Below, piece by piece: positions 9,601 to 17,162 of a stretch of DNA of 64,000 nucleotides. Every line of letters starts with the position of its first letter. The stretch's first letter is position 1. Where the stretch lies: assembly GCA_937873655.1 (NCBI GenBank), contig CALMYQ010000101.1, positions 62,001 to 126,000 on the forward strand, written 5' to 3'. Source of the stretch: an uncultured Lewinella sp. GTDB taxonomy: Bacteria > Bacteroidota > Bacteroidia > Chitinophagales > Saprospiraceae. Both the position numbers and the translations under genes were made by a program. The notes under the pieces were generated by a model. That model was not told where the DNA came from, searched no databases, and worked only from the letters and a program-made list of their open reading frames with translations.

Positions 9601-10815
9601 CGGGTCATCCGGGGTTGGCGGAGAAGGCATATTGCCGGTTTCGCCGGCCGTTGCATCCGTTCGTTGTTCATCCAGCAATACCATTTCCGGAATTCCGGTT
9701 TCCTGCAGCGCGGGAGCGGTTTGCGCATCCGCCAGCAACAGCCCTGCGCCGGTATCCTCCAGGATCAGGCGGATCCTGTTGATGGGCAGTTTAGGGTCGA
9801 TGGGAACATAGGCATTTCCGGATTTAAGCACGCCCAGAACGGCGACGATCATTTCAACCGACCTGCCCAGGCAGATCGCTGCGATTTGCCTTCCGGCCAA
9901 ACCCTTGCTTTGCAAAAAAGCGGCCAGGTGATCCGACCTGGCATCAAGTTCCCTGTAGGTAATCGTTTGATCCTTGTACAGCAGGGCTGTGTGTTCGGGA
10001 TGCCGCGCAGCGTTTTCCCTGAAAAGATCAATGACGGTTTTTTCTTCCGGGTATGGAAATGCCGTATCATTGAAGTCTTTTATCAACCGGCGTTCTTCTT
10101 CCTCCGAAAGCAGGGTGCATGCGCCGATGGTTTTTTCCGCGTCAGAATATTCGTTCAGGATTACCTGCAAATGCCTGCCGAAAGCCCTGACAAAATCCGG
10201 GGAAAAATACCGCGGGTCGGCATCGATCCTGAATGCGCAGGGAGCCCCTGAAAGCGGACCGCTGACGTGAATGCGGAAGTCCCAGTTTTGGGCGTCGTCG
10301 GGAATATCGACGTGCAGGTCATCGCTTGAAACGCAAACGTCGGCGATCCGGACAACTTTCTCCTCCGCAAGGACCAGCGGGAAGTTCTGAAAGCGATAGC
10401 ATTCCTTCAGGCGGTTGCTGACGTCAATGATCGTCTTTTTGAGACTGGCCTCTTCATCCAGGTCCAGGGCTACGGGGACAAATGTTTCCCACTGAACGTC
10501 CGATACTCCGGCCCTGGTCAGCGGTGTGACGAGAGCGACCCTTGGATAGCCTGAATATTTTGATATCACTACCGCGGCCGCCGTCAGGAAAAGGGTAAAG
10601 TGCTCCATAGGGCGGTTCCCCGCGATGGCCTCCAGCCTCCGGGCGCATGCTTGCTCAAGTTCAAAACAAAAACGCTCGACAACTCTGCTGCCGCTGCCGC
10701 TTTTGTCTCCCCGGAAGGACCGGGGAGGTCCTGGTTCAGACAGTTCCTTTTTCCAGAACGCCAGATGACCGGCAAAGCGGTCGCCGGAAAAAATAAACTG
10801 TTTATTGGTAATCAT
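3700..10815 (-). CDS. Non-ribosomal peptide synthetase, half C-A-T-C-A-T-E (terminal protein of the line)
   Basis: The 2371-residue protein extends the chain by two residues. Approximate domain order: C-terminal lobe of a C domain only (1-235, no HHxxxDG), A (255-760, TSGSTGLPKG), T (Ser805 in GGHSLL), C (865-1290, HHIVSDG at 996-1002), A (1320-1815, TSGSTGRPKG), T (Ser1860 in GGDSI), epimerisation domain (1905-2340, HHLIIDAVSW at 2038 and FNYLGQ). Hand-aligned pocket residues (GrsA positions 235-331 plus Lys) read DVLQISHIDK for the first A domain, which I cannot assign. The second reads DAEDGGVLTK; its acidic residues at 239 and 278 may suit a cationic side chain. The last residue should be D-configured. 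There is no thioesterase or reductase after the E domain, so release must happen in trans. The first A domain probably works with the C domain that ends the preceding protein (11586-16103). Confidence 0.95.
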   Translation of the reverse strand: MITNKQFIFSGDRFAGHLAFWKKELSEPGPPRSFRGDKSGSGSRVVERFCFELEQACARRLEAIAGNRPMEHFTLFLTAAAVVISKYSGYPRVALVTPLTRAGVSDVQWETFVPVALDLDEEASLKKTIIDVSNRLKECYRFQNFPLVLAEEKVVRIADVCVSSDDLHVDIPDDAQNWDFRIHVSGPLSGAPCAFRIDADPRYFSPDFVRAFGRHLQVILNEYSDAEKTIGACTLLSEEEERRLIKDFNDTAFPYPEEKTVIDLFRENAARHPEHTALLYKDQTITYRELDARSDHLAAFLQSKGLAGRQIAAICLGRSVEMIVAVLGVLKSGNAYVPIDPKLPINRIRLILEDTGAGLLLADAQTAPALQETGIPEMVLLDEQRTDATAGETGNMPSPPTPDDPAYVIFTSGSTGLPKGVRITHRNLCLRLTGMANQLDFDRQTRTCLLTNFVFDVSLLEILLPLIAGGSLCIPPEETIYDLPRLADLMAAQKVTIIQATPSFLSELAQALDQEAVSRLGLTRICSGGESLKKELVEELKLKLPGVKLSNHYGPTETTIDAVALKDIDRYETNWIGKPLPNTWAYIVNAALKPVPVGVAGELLIGGAAVSPGYLNRPEINAEKFLSNPVDPQRGGPVYRSGDLARWLPDGNIEFIGRIDEQVKIRGFRVEPGEIETLLSGFSGVRNSAVTLFEDRNGSPQLAAYVVMKPGEPFDRQQLVAFLENQVPAYMVPARWVPMEHLPLTPTGKLDKKALPDPNEQEGISAKYLAPKTGCEIGLAEIWSDLLQREEIGADDDFFEIGGHSLLAMRLITRVHRRFGVKVSFLEIFQNPELARLAAVIDSKHPEQDQPIAFAVPSKGDNLFHLSDGQQQMWIMDQQQEDPVGFVLPDYFRLRGRLEIGYLEEAFHNIIRRHESLRTVFKVVDGTPYQLVRTFEQAGVRLLYEDFRAYNDREARAAAEAREDAVTSFDLENGPLIRAKLIQLSDVELVFLMSIHHIVSDGVSTLNLFRELIAGYNALATGKPYDPPALRIQYKDYAAWQQTRKVDPAHRDFWLKTFEGYSPSDLLIPDFPRTGAGNSKGEVEPFTISEDQTRALNRFCRKNGLSLFMLFRGIADLLLYRYSGQKDIAVGATVSDREHADLQDQIGLFVNILVFRSVIDPARTLRQHFDAIKQNTLESYKHQAFPFQELVKELQVPRRPGRNPLFDVYLAVGAETQTLLGSGKFAGLEMEKMDIGYAASIHDLIINVIEKESRIEGALIFPKGLYHKDRMSSIRDHLLHTIELLAGDENQMLDMPFSQIGFMPEAETNRMLAFGTPSAPFPEDKTVVHLFEEQAALCPEKTAIVFEDRELTYRELNEASNRLAGNLIQNGAGSGALVAVCLERSAEMIVSIMGILKAGAAYLPIDPGYPGERISFMLADSAYSSLINQTFLREHDKIKDRFSELNPETKPGPEDLYSVIYTSGSTGRPKGVMLEHRGLVNHIHNVKNHYQIDRNSRFLQFFNIGFDAAAEEIFTALSFGATLCIRNEDDLDAKNMIRFVNKHAITHADFSTAYFEGLISAISHGALRQPLVSCGIGGEKAGKAFMVKNRSTLRSFTARLFNVYGPTETTLTVSIHNVLNDADLEERVNVPIGIPYPNRRIYVLDEALRPAPIGVYGEIHIGGTGIARGYLNRPELTAEKFLRDPFATNPGARMYRTGDLGRWLPDGNLEFLGRTDSQVKIRGYRIEPGEIESVLQRSPLIREGVVVARDEPGASKRLVAYVVPVPHQYSRKDLLAHLRSALPDYMIPSFVVELAEMPLTRNGKLDKKALPTPEIASLGSADYEAPGNEVENLLARIWADLLGLERVGINDNFYELGGDSIKALQVASQLHRAGWKVETKDIFLHQTIGELGTRLQTISRIPDQAPVVGRVPLNAVQKAFFSWRLHQPNHFNQAILLDCPADITADGLTGMLERIQMHHDLLRARFAVEENGREVLICDPPGGQAPIEIINLGNAPDPASEMDRICDRVQRQIDITGAIWKAVLIDRQPSKKLLVVAHHLIIDAVSWRILLEDLAALYHQWKKNMPLDLFLKTDSFHAWATGMQEYARGETCQLSKHYWRSIAGKEMPALPRDNDHPDNRYGDEYNKSCKLTADLTKKLIHRSSRVSGVEMPAILLAALAKALQEVFGLQRVAVMLEGHGREDILRDLNVSRTVGWFTSMYPVILECQSGEPVSRTLGRVSETLGKIPNKGIDYGILRYLTPESLKEDMDFRLQPRISFNYLGQAERQSRDGDFKIAAGSVGQTIGEANQREYDLEVGAVIMDEELVIELTFNALQFYPQTIQTLLARFKDELETLAENKSAGQDEGPQARTFTGKDLSRENLEKLKQLFE

Positions 10816-10838
10816 GCAGAGGGAAAATTATAGCGCTA

Positions 10839-11573
10839 TCAAACAGCGGGTGAAGGAGTGAACTCCTCCTGCAGAATCCTTTCCAGGTCTTTCAGGGAGT
10901 TGAACAACTGATTGTAATTCTGGATGATGAAGTATTCCGTCTGGATCATCAGCTTGATCGGAGTATTGATCAGTTTCCAGATGTCAAACTGGTGTTTCTT
11001 GCTTACGTCGCTGCGGATGTTGTTAATCTCATCCTTGGACGTAATGATCGCACCGCCATAGGGTTTGATCTTGTTTTCTTCCGTGATCAGGCCCATTTCA
11101 AGGGTGAACCAGTACAACCTTGAAAGGTAATCGACCGCCTTGGGGTGGTGCAGGTACCGTCTGCTGATGCGGCTGAAATCCACTATGAAAGAAACAAAGA
11201 CCTCATTCAGCAGCATCGGCACATGGCCGATCACATCATGGAAAATATCCGGTTGTTTGGCGTAGTCCAACTCTTCCCGTTTCCGGATGAATACCGTCAC
11301 CGGAAACTGGCGGTTGATGAGCATGTCAAAGAATTCCTTGTTGGGAACAAGACCGCTGACGCCCCGGATCGTCCAACCGCAATAGGACCTGAGGACCTCA
11401 TTAAACGTCTCGACCTGCACGATTTTGTCCGGATCAATGGCCAGTTTGTTGTAGCCGTCCTGATAGGCCGCGGAAGCAGATTTGACCACCGTGTCTCTTT
11501 GCCGCCTGAACAGGATGCTCCAGGTTTCATGGTCCTGGGGACTGTACCGGTTGTACTCTTGTTTTAGGAACAT
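10839..11573 (-). CDS. Biopterin-type aromatic amino acid hydroxylase (phenylalanine hydroxylase family)
   Basis: A 244-residue catalytic-core enzyme, the usual bacterial length, with no regulatory ACT domain. The iron triad is visible: His112 and His117 in PDIFHDVIGHVP and Glu159 in LYWFTLEMGL. The family uses tetrahydrobiopterin and O2 to hydroxylate Phe, Tyr or Trp rings. It sits between two NRPS genes, 12 bp from one and 23 bp from the other, on the same strand. This points to a role in making a building block rather than Phe catabolism. The exact regiochemistry is not readable: para-Tyr, meta-Tyr (as with PacX of the uridyl peptide antibiotics) or 5-hydroxy-Trp are all possible. The motif YGGAIITSKDEI replaces the more usual YGAGLLSS-type segment of catabolic PAH, consistent with a specialised enzyme. 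Confidence 0.88.
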   Translation of the reverse strand: MFLKQEYNRYSPQDHETWSILFRRQRDTVVKSASAAYQDGYNKLAIDPDKIVQVETFNEVLRSYCGWTIRGVSGLVPNKEFFDMLINRQFPVTVFIRKREELDYAKQPDIFHDVIGHVPMLLNEVFVSFIVDFSRISRRYLHHPKAVDYLSRLYWFTLEMGLITEENKIKPYGGAIITSKDEINNIRSDVSKKHQFDIWKLINTPIKLMIQTEYFIIQNYNQLFNSLKDLERILQEEFTPSPAV

Positions 11574-11585
11574 AGGAAATGGGTA

Positions 11586-14500
11586 TTAGAAGCTGAAAAA
11601 AGACTCTGCAGCATCTTCGGCGCCGGGGGGCTCCCCCTCGGGGGTTCCGATTTCCGGAATCCGGATGTCAGGATTTACAAGTATGGCTTCCAGCAGCACC
11701 TGGAGGATCCTGCAGAATTCCGTCACGGTTTCCTCTTTGAAAAGGCCGGTATTGTATTCGATCAGGATCCTCAGATTTTCGTTTCTGCGGACAAAATCGA
11801 ACAGCAGATCGTATTTGCTGGATAAAGAAGGCATCACGTAGGGTTCGAAGACCAGGCTTCCTGCCCGGTTCTCCCGCTCGTCCTCATCCCGCAGGGTTCG
11901 GAGCGTGACCATCACATCAAAAACAGGCGACCGGCCCGGGAGCGGATGCGTTTTAAGATCCCTCAGCAACAGATCGAACGGGTAGGCGGCATTGGCCATG
12001 GCGGCATCCGCCTGATCATGGACAATGCCCAGCAAATCGGAAAATCGCGCATCGGCGGGAAAACCGGATCGGACCGGGACAATATTGAAAAAACTGCCGA
12101 TCAGATGTTCAAGGTCCGGATGGATGCGGTTGGCTGCCAGCGTCCCGATGATGATATCTGTTTGTCCGGTCAGCCGGTAAAGCAAGGCCTTTACCGAAGT
12201 GATCAGGAGGGAGAACATCGTACAGCCCCGCTCAATGCAAAAGTTGTTGAGCTTTTCAGGGTCGATATCCAGGTCAAGGCCGGTGGAATTCCCCTCGAAA
12301 GTCTTCCTGGTTTTGCGCGGGAAGTCGGTGGGCAAATTCAATACGGGCAATTGTCCGGAAAGTTGACGCTCAAAGTAGGCTTTCATCGGTTTGAAGTACG
12401 CCTCCGTGCAGTTTTCTTTTTCCCATGCCGCAAAATCAGGGTATTGGACGTGCAGTTCAGGCAGCCGCCGCAGCCCCTGCTCTTTGCCGAAGGTCAGCAA
12501 GGTGGTCAACTCCTGCTGGAAAACATCCATTGACCATTCGTCGACAAGGATGTGATGAAAAACAAAGGCCAGGATGGAATCGCCGCCTGCTTCCCTGAAC
12601 CTGAAACAACGGAAAAGGATATCCCGTTCCAGGTCAAAACCCCGCCTGGAAGCGGCAATGATCTCCTGATGCAGACGGGCAGGCGGCCGGGCTTCGGTCC
12701 CGAGATCCTCAACCGGCACAAAAGTGCGCTCCACCTCGCGTATGACCTGCATGACCCCCGTTTCGACCGCTTTGAAATTGGTGCGAAGAGACTCATGCCG
12801 CCTGGCCAGAGCCGTCAGGCAATCGGCCATATTGGCCAGGTCCGGATCATTTTTCAGGCGTACTGCGAAGTAGACGTTCAACCCGCCTTCCTCTTCCTGC
12901 AACTGAGCCTGCATCCAGATCCGGCGTTGAGCATGAGAAACCGTCAGCAGCGCTCCCGGTTCCCGGTGAATTGGAACAATGGGGGTGAACTGCTCTTTGC
13001 CGCCGGCATGCAGGGAGGCAGACAAAAAGGCAATAGTAGGTTGTTTGAAGAATTGGGGCAGGGGCATGCTTAAGCCAAGTTGCTTCTGCACCCGCGCCAG
13101 CATTTTCATGGCCAGGAGGGAGTGCCCGCCTAACTGGAAAAAACTCTGCTGTACGCCTATTTCAGGGATTCCGAACAAGTCGCGCCAGATGACAGCGATC
13201 CTGTTCTCTGTATCCGTTTCAGGAAGCTGGAGGCTTGTTTTTTGAAGTTCGAGCTCAGCCGCGCGGTCCAGGGCGTCGCGGTCCACCTTGCCGTTCGGGG
13301 TAAGCGGGATATGATCCGTTTCGAAAATCTGGTCCGGTACCATGTATTCCGGCAGGCGCCCATGCAGGAAGGCTCTGAGCTTATCGACCGTAGCGGCCGC
13401 ATCGGAAAAACAGGCGAACATCCGGATGCCGATCTCTGTTTTTTCAGACCTGAAAGGGGTAACAAATGCAGTGCGGACGCCTTGCATTCCGGCAGCGACC
13501 TGTGCGATTTCTTCCGGTTCGATCCGGTAGCCCCTCACTTTAAGCTGTCCGTCCTTTCTGCCGGCCAGCTGGATGTCCCCATCCGGCAACCATCTGCCCA
13601 GATCCCCGGAATCGTAATATTTGCCTTCCCCCGCCCACGCTGAGGGCAGGTCGATAAAAGCCTTCGCTGTGAGATCCGGCCTGTGGAGATACGCCAGCGC
13701 AATACCGGGGCCTCCGATAAAAATGCCCCCGTATTCTCCCGGGAAAACCGGATTGCGATCCTCATCCAGGATAAAAATGGTATGCCCGCCGTAAGGCCTG
13801 CCGATTACCGGCCTGCGGCTGAAATGCGTCGCCGTTTCGGCGGTTATTTCTTTGGCTATGACACCAATCGTAGTTTCAGTAGGTCCGTATTCGTTGACGA
13901 TCAACACATCGCCATGAAGCTTGAAATAGCGATTGAGGTCCTCTGCGTCGATCTGTTCGCCGCCGAGGAAAATGAGCCGTAGGCGTTGTGATCCGGACCA
14001 CTGAGCCAGGTCAGGGTCCTCCAGGATCAGCTTGAAATGGGACGGCGTACATTTGATATAGCTGATCCCCTGTTTTGCCATATACGCGTTGAGTCCGCCT
14101 ATGAAGGCCAGGATGTTTTCCGGAGCGATCAGGTGCAATTCCGCTCCGGTGATCAGTGCGGACCAAATAATGGTATGACCAAGGTCGAAGGCCATAGAGG
14201 AGAACAGCACGGTTTTGTCGGATGCATTGATCTGATGACGGGTTATGAACCAGTTCAGATAATTCGCAATTGAACCGTGGGAAATCAGCACGCCTTTAGG
14301 ATTGCCGGTGGTGCCTGAAGTGAAAATCAGATAACAGGGTGATTGGGCAGTAAGCGCAATCGCCGGGGCGGTAGCCGGGAAACCGGAAGACTGCTCCTCC
14401 AGTTGCACCCATTTCAGGGTGATGCCGGGGAAATCCCGGACAGCCCACTCCTGGTCTGACAGAAAAAGGACCGCCTGGCTTTGCGCGATCATGAACTTCG

Positions 14501-16103
14501 CCCTGGCCTCGGGTTGCGCCGGTTCAACGGGCAGAAAGGCATTCCCGCTTTTCAAAATCGCGGCAAAAGCGATGATCATTTGAACGGGATTGCCGAATTG
14601 AACCCCGATTACCTTGCCGGTCCTATGTTGGGTCCTGCTGACAATCAGATGGGCAATCCTGTTGACTTGCTCGTGGAAGGATTCGAATGTAATGGCATTT
14701 TTCTCAAATACCAGGGCTGTTTTATGCGGGTGGTTCCGGGCTGCGTTTTCCAGGCCGGAGACCAGGCTTTCCAACGGACGGTCAAAGCCTTCCGCCGGAG
14801 GATTGATGGCCTTTTGCCAGACCCAGGCCAGTTCGTTTTTTTGAAGTTGCAGTTGAGCGGCGCCTTGCCGGGCGAGGGTGATTTCCAGCTCCAGCAGCTG
14901 CCGGAAGCGGTCTGCCAATGCTGCGGTCCAGTCCCCGGGAATATCCGCCGACCGGTTGAAGATCGTGCAATTCGCCGCATCCTTTTCTCCGGAAAGGACA
15001 ATTTGAAGCTTGATGGAAAAATGATCCGCATGGACCTGGAGGGACTCCAATTCAAAGATCTCCGGCAAACCGCCGGGAAATTCATAACATGCGAACTGGA
15101 AAGGGAGATAAATCGGTTTTCCGGCGCCTGACTCGTTCTCGAGGTGGAAATAATCCTGATAAAAGGCCTGCTTGCTTTGGGTGCGCTCAGCGCGGGCGGC
15201 CAATTCGGTCAAGCTATGCTGGGCGTCGACCGTTTCGGCCGGCAGCACCAGGAACTTTTCAAACAAACCGAATATGCCGGCGGTCTGTTCGTCGTTTCTG
15301 CCGGGGTGGCTATACGCCAGCGGAATATCCCTGGAGACGAACGTATTCAATACTTTCCACCAGGCTGCAGTCAGCAAACCGTTCAGCGATACGTCTTTGG
15401 AACGGGCTATATCGGCCAGGCTGCTGACAGTTTCGCGGGGCAGCGCAAAGCTTTGTGTTGTGCAGTCCGCCACCGCCCCGGCAAGGGGATCCTGCCCCGG
15501 GAGAGCGCCTGTCAGCGCTTTGCCGATACCGGACCAAAACCGGTAGCCGTCTGCGCTTTGCTCCAGGAATAACTCATGCTGCCATTCGCTGTAATCGAGA
15601 TACTGAAGGGGTTCCTCTTCTTCCCTTGTGATCTCTGCGCCGGTGATCCATCCTTCCAGGTGGCGCAGCAGGTCGGCAAAACTCTGAAAATCGGAAAAAA
15701 ACCTGGAACTGGAAACCAGCAAAAGGGATTGGGGGCCGCCCCAGTGAAAGCAATGGAAACGAATGCATTCCGGGCTGTCTGCATGGAAAGGCGCCCGGAT
15801 CAGGTCCCGCAGGGATTTTCTGGCCTGTGATTCATCCGCTGTCCGGTGAAACCGGATCACTGTTTGCGGCGCATCCAGGATTTGCTGCAACGGGTATTTT
15901 GAGACCGGATTTTTCACAAGGGAAACGTGGAAATTTTCGGATTTTCTGACAAATTCCATCAGGCCGTCGGAAATGCTCTGCTGATCAATTGCTGTGTTGA
16001 TGCTCACAGTCAAATGGTTCCCCGGGCCATTCAGGCCTTCCAGGTCAAATAACCGCTGTTGCTGCCTTGAAACCGGAAATCCGGCGAGAGATTGTTCGAT
16101 CAT
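11586..16103 (-). CDS. Non-ribosomal peptide synthetase, C*(degenerate)-A-T-C
   Basis: The longest frame starts at 16199 but would overlap the upstream oxygenase by 77 bp. The ATG at 16103, 19 bp after the oxygenase stop and just before the first C-domain motif (FPVSRQQQRLF), is preferred. Numbering from the long frame: degenerate C domain (38-455) in which HHxxxDG reads SRFFSDF (Ser165, Arg166), so the catalytic His is gone; A (475-980, TSGTTGNPKG, YGPTETT); T (Ser1027); intact C (1085-1505, HHILVDE at 1215). The pocket reads DLTKFGEIGK, close to the Asn code DLTKLGEVGK, so Asn is the likely substrate. The protein ends with a C domain and an acidic tail. The next protein begins with half a C domain and then A, so each protein break falls between C and A. 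It should receive the chain from the C domain ending the giant synthase. Confidence 0.93.
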   Translation of the reverse strand: MIEQSLAGFPVSRQQQRLFDLEGLNGPGNHLTVSINTAIDQQSISDGLMEFVRKSENFHVSLVKNPVSKYPLQQILDAPQTVIRFHRTADESQARKSLRDLIRAPFHADSPECIRFHCFHWGGPQSLLLVSSSRFFSDFQSFADLLRHLEGWITGAEITREEEEPLQYLDYSEWQHELFLEQSADGYRFWSGIGKALTGALPGQDPLAGAVADCTTQSFALPRETVSSLADIARSKDVSLNGLLTAAWWKVLNTFVSRDIPLAYSHPGRNDEQTAGIFGLFEKFLVLPAETVDAQHSLTELAARAERTQSKQAFYQDYFHLENESGAGKPIYLPFQFACYEFPGGLPEIFELESLQVHADHFSIKLQIVLSGEKDAANCTIFNRSADIPGDWTAALADRFRQLLELEITLARQGAAQLQLQKNELAWVWQKAINPPAEGFDRPLESLVSGLENAARNHPHKTALVFEKNAITFESFHEQVNRIAHLIVSRTQHRTGKVIGVQFGNPVQMIIAFAAILKSGNAFLPVEPAQPEARAKFMIAQSQAVLFLSDQEWAVRDFPGITLKWVQLEEQSSGFPATAPAIALTAQSPCYLIFTSGTTGNPKGVLISHGSIANYLNWFITRHQINASDKTVLFSSMAFDLGHTIIWSALITGAELHLIAPENILAFIGGLNAYMAKQGISYIKCTPSHFKLILEDPDLAQWSGSQRLRLIFLGGEQIDAEDLNRYFKLHGDVLIVNEYGPTETTIGVIAKEITAETATHFSRRPVIGRPYGGHTIFILDEDRNPVFPGEYGGIFIGGPGIALAYLHRPDLTAKAFIDLPSAWAGEGKYYDSGDLGRWLPDGDIQLAGRKDGQLKVRGYRIEPEEIAQVAAGMQGVRTAFVTPFRSEKTEIGIRMFACFSDAAATVDKLRAFLHGRLPEYMVPDQIFETDHIPLTPNGKVDRDALDRAAELELQKTSLQLPETDTENRIAVIWRDLFGIPEIGVQQSFFQLGGHSLLAMKMLARVQKQLGLSMPLPQFFKQPTIAFLSASLHAGGKEQFTPIVPIHREPGALLTVSHAQRRIWMQAQLQEEEGGLNVYFAVRLKNDPDLANMADCLTALARRHESLRTNFKAVETGVMQVIREVERTFVPVEDLGTEARPPARLHQEIIAASRRGFDLERDILFRCFRFREAGGDSILAFVFHHILVDEWSMDVFQQELTTLLTFGKEQGLRRLPELHVQYPDFAAWEKENCTEAYFKPMKAYFERQLSGQLPVLNLPTDFPRKTRKTFEGNSTGLDLDIDPEKLNNFCIERGCTMFSLLITSVKALLYRLTGQTDIIIGTLAANRIHPDLEHLIGSFFNIVPVRSGFPADARFSDLLGIVHDQADAAMANAAYPFDLLLRDLKTHPLPGRSPVFDVMVTLRTLRDEDERENRAGSLVFEPYVMPSLSSKYDLLFDFVRRNENLRILIEYNTGLFKEETVTEFCRILQVLLEAILVNPDIRIPEIGTPEGEPPGAEDAAESFFSF

Positions 16104-16122
16104 TTCGGGATGGTGTCTGGGT

Positions 16123-17151
16123 TCAAATGGGTTCTGCGGTAAGCGCGCCTTGCATGGCAACCAGGATCTTCCTGCTTCCTGAATAGGGCTCCCGGCCATG
16201 GGAAGCCAGAAGGTTGTCGACCAGGAGCATATCGCCGGCCTGCCAGTCGAATTTCACTTTTGCCTGCCGGAATGTTGACCGGATCTTATCCAGAATGGCG
16301 GTATCCATAGGCTCGCCGTTATCCCAATACACATTCCTGGGCAGGTCTGCCTCCGGGATCATGGCCAGTTGGCCGGCCAGTTCTTCCGAAAGGTTGGAGA
16401 TATGGAACAAATGGGCCTGGTTGAACCAGACCTTTTCGCGGGTCTCAGGGTGTGTAATGACGCCCGGGCAGGCTTCCCTGGTCCGGAGGTGTTCATCGTT
16501 CACCCACTCGAAATCAATATTGTGATCTGCGCAGAATGCTTCTACCGCCTGTTTGTCCGTGGTCCGGAATACGCTTGTCCAGGGCACGTCGATCCCCGGT
16601 TTGTAATTGCGGCAATAAACGATCTTTCGGCTTTCGAACAATTGGGTGATCTCCTGCCCCAGCATTTTATACATCTCCCGGCTGTCGGCTAAAGGCGTTT
16701 GCCCGCCCGACTCAGCCGGTTGGTGGCAATAGAACCACAAATAAGCGGGGTATTTGCCGGTATACGCCATTTCATTGTGCATTACAATTTCCTGGTCGGC
16801 CGGGTATTCGGTGCTCGTATAAATGCCCGCCTGCAGGTTGGTGCGCGGGGTGGAGCCGAAGTCATAATCCATCAGCTCCGGGTTCCAGGCCCGGACAACC
16901 TGATTAAATTCTTCAATGGATGTATTGGCGAACCCCCTGAACAATACAGCGCCGGAAGCATCGAGCTCGCGCTTGATGAGGGCTGCGTTCTCTGATAACC
17001 AAATCCTCAGGTCAAGTCCTGCGTATTCGGCCCGAAATACCAGCGGAAGTTTTTGTTCCTCCGAAAAAAAGAACCTTTTGACTCCTTTTTCATTGAGATC
17101 AGGCCGCTGCCTGGATCTTCTTTCTATTTTTTTGTTGACCGCACCGTCCAT
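16123..17151 (-). CDS. TauD/TfdA-family Fe(II)/2-oxoglutarate oxygenase, SyrP-like
   Basis: A 342-residue enzyme with the facial triad His125-x-Glu127 (in VMHNEMAYTG) and distal His318 (in LLASHGREPY). Arg327 is suitably placed to bind 2-oxoglutarate. The segments GSTPRTN, HNEMAY and PAYLWFYCHQPAESGGQTP match SyrP-like enzymes of NRPS clusters better than taurine dioxygenase itself. SyrP hydroxylates the beta carbon of Asp bound to a carrier domain. Two A domains of this line carry Asp- and Asn-like pockets, so a 3-hydroxy-Asp or 3-hydroxy-Asn residue is a reasonable inference. The gene lies 11 bp after the serine hydrolase and 19 bp before the next NRPS gene, clearly within the operon. It is unlikely to act on taurine, because no sulfonate transporter or sulfite enzyme is adjacent. 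Confidence 0.88.
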   Translation of the reverse strand: MDGAVNKKIERRSRQRPDLNEKGVKRFFFSEEQKLPLVFRAEYAGLDLRIWLSENAALIKRELDASGAVLFRGFANTSIEEFNQVVRAWNPELMDYDFGSTPRTNLQAGIYTSTEYPADQEIVMHNEMAYTGKYPAYLWFYCHQPAESGGQTPLADSREMYKMLGQEITQLFESRKIVYCRNYKPGIDVPWTSVFRTTDKQAVEAFCADHNIDFEWVNDEHLRTREACPGVITHPETREKVWFNQAHLFHISNLSEELAGQLAMIPEADLPRNVYWDNGEPMDTAILDKIRSTFRQAKVKFDWQAGDMLLVDNLLASHGREPYSGSRKILVAMQGALTAEPI

Positions 17152-17162
17152 GTTTATGTCTT

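Noticed and set aside
16123..17151. Taurine dioxygenase linked to the sulfite dehydrogenase at 42-43 kb
   Set aside because: The two are 25 kb apart, the oxygenase is inside the NRPS operon and it resembles SyrP more than TauD.
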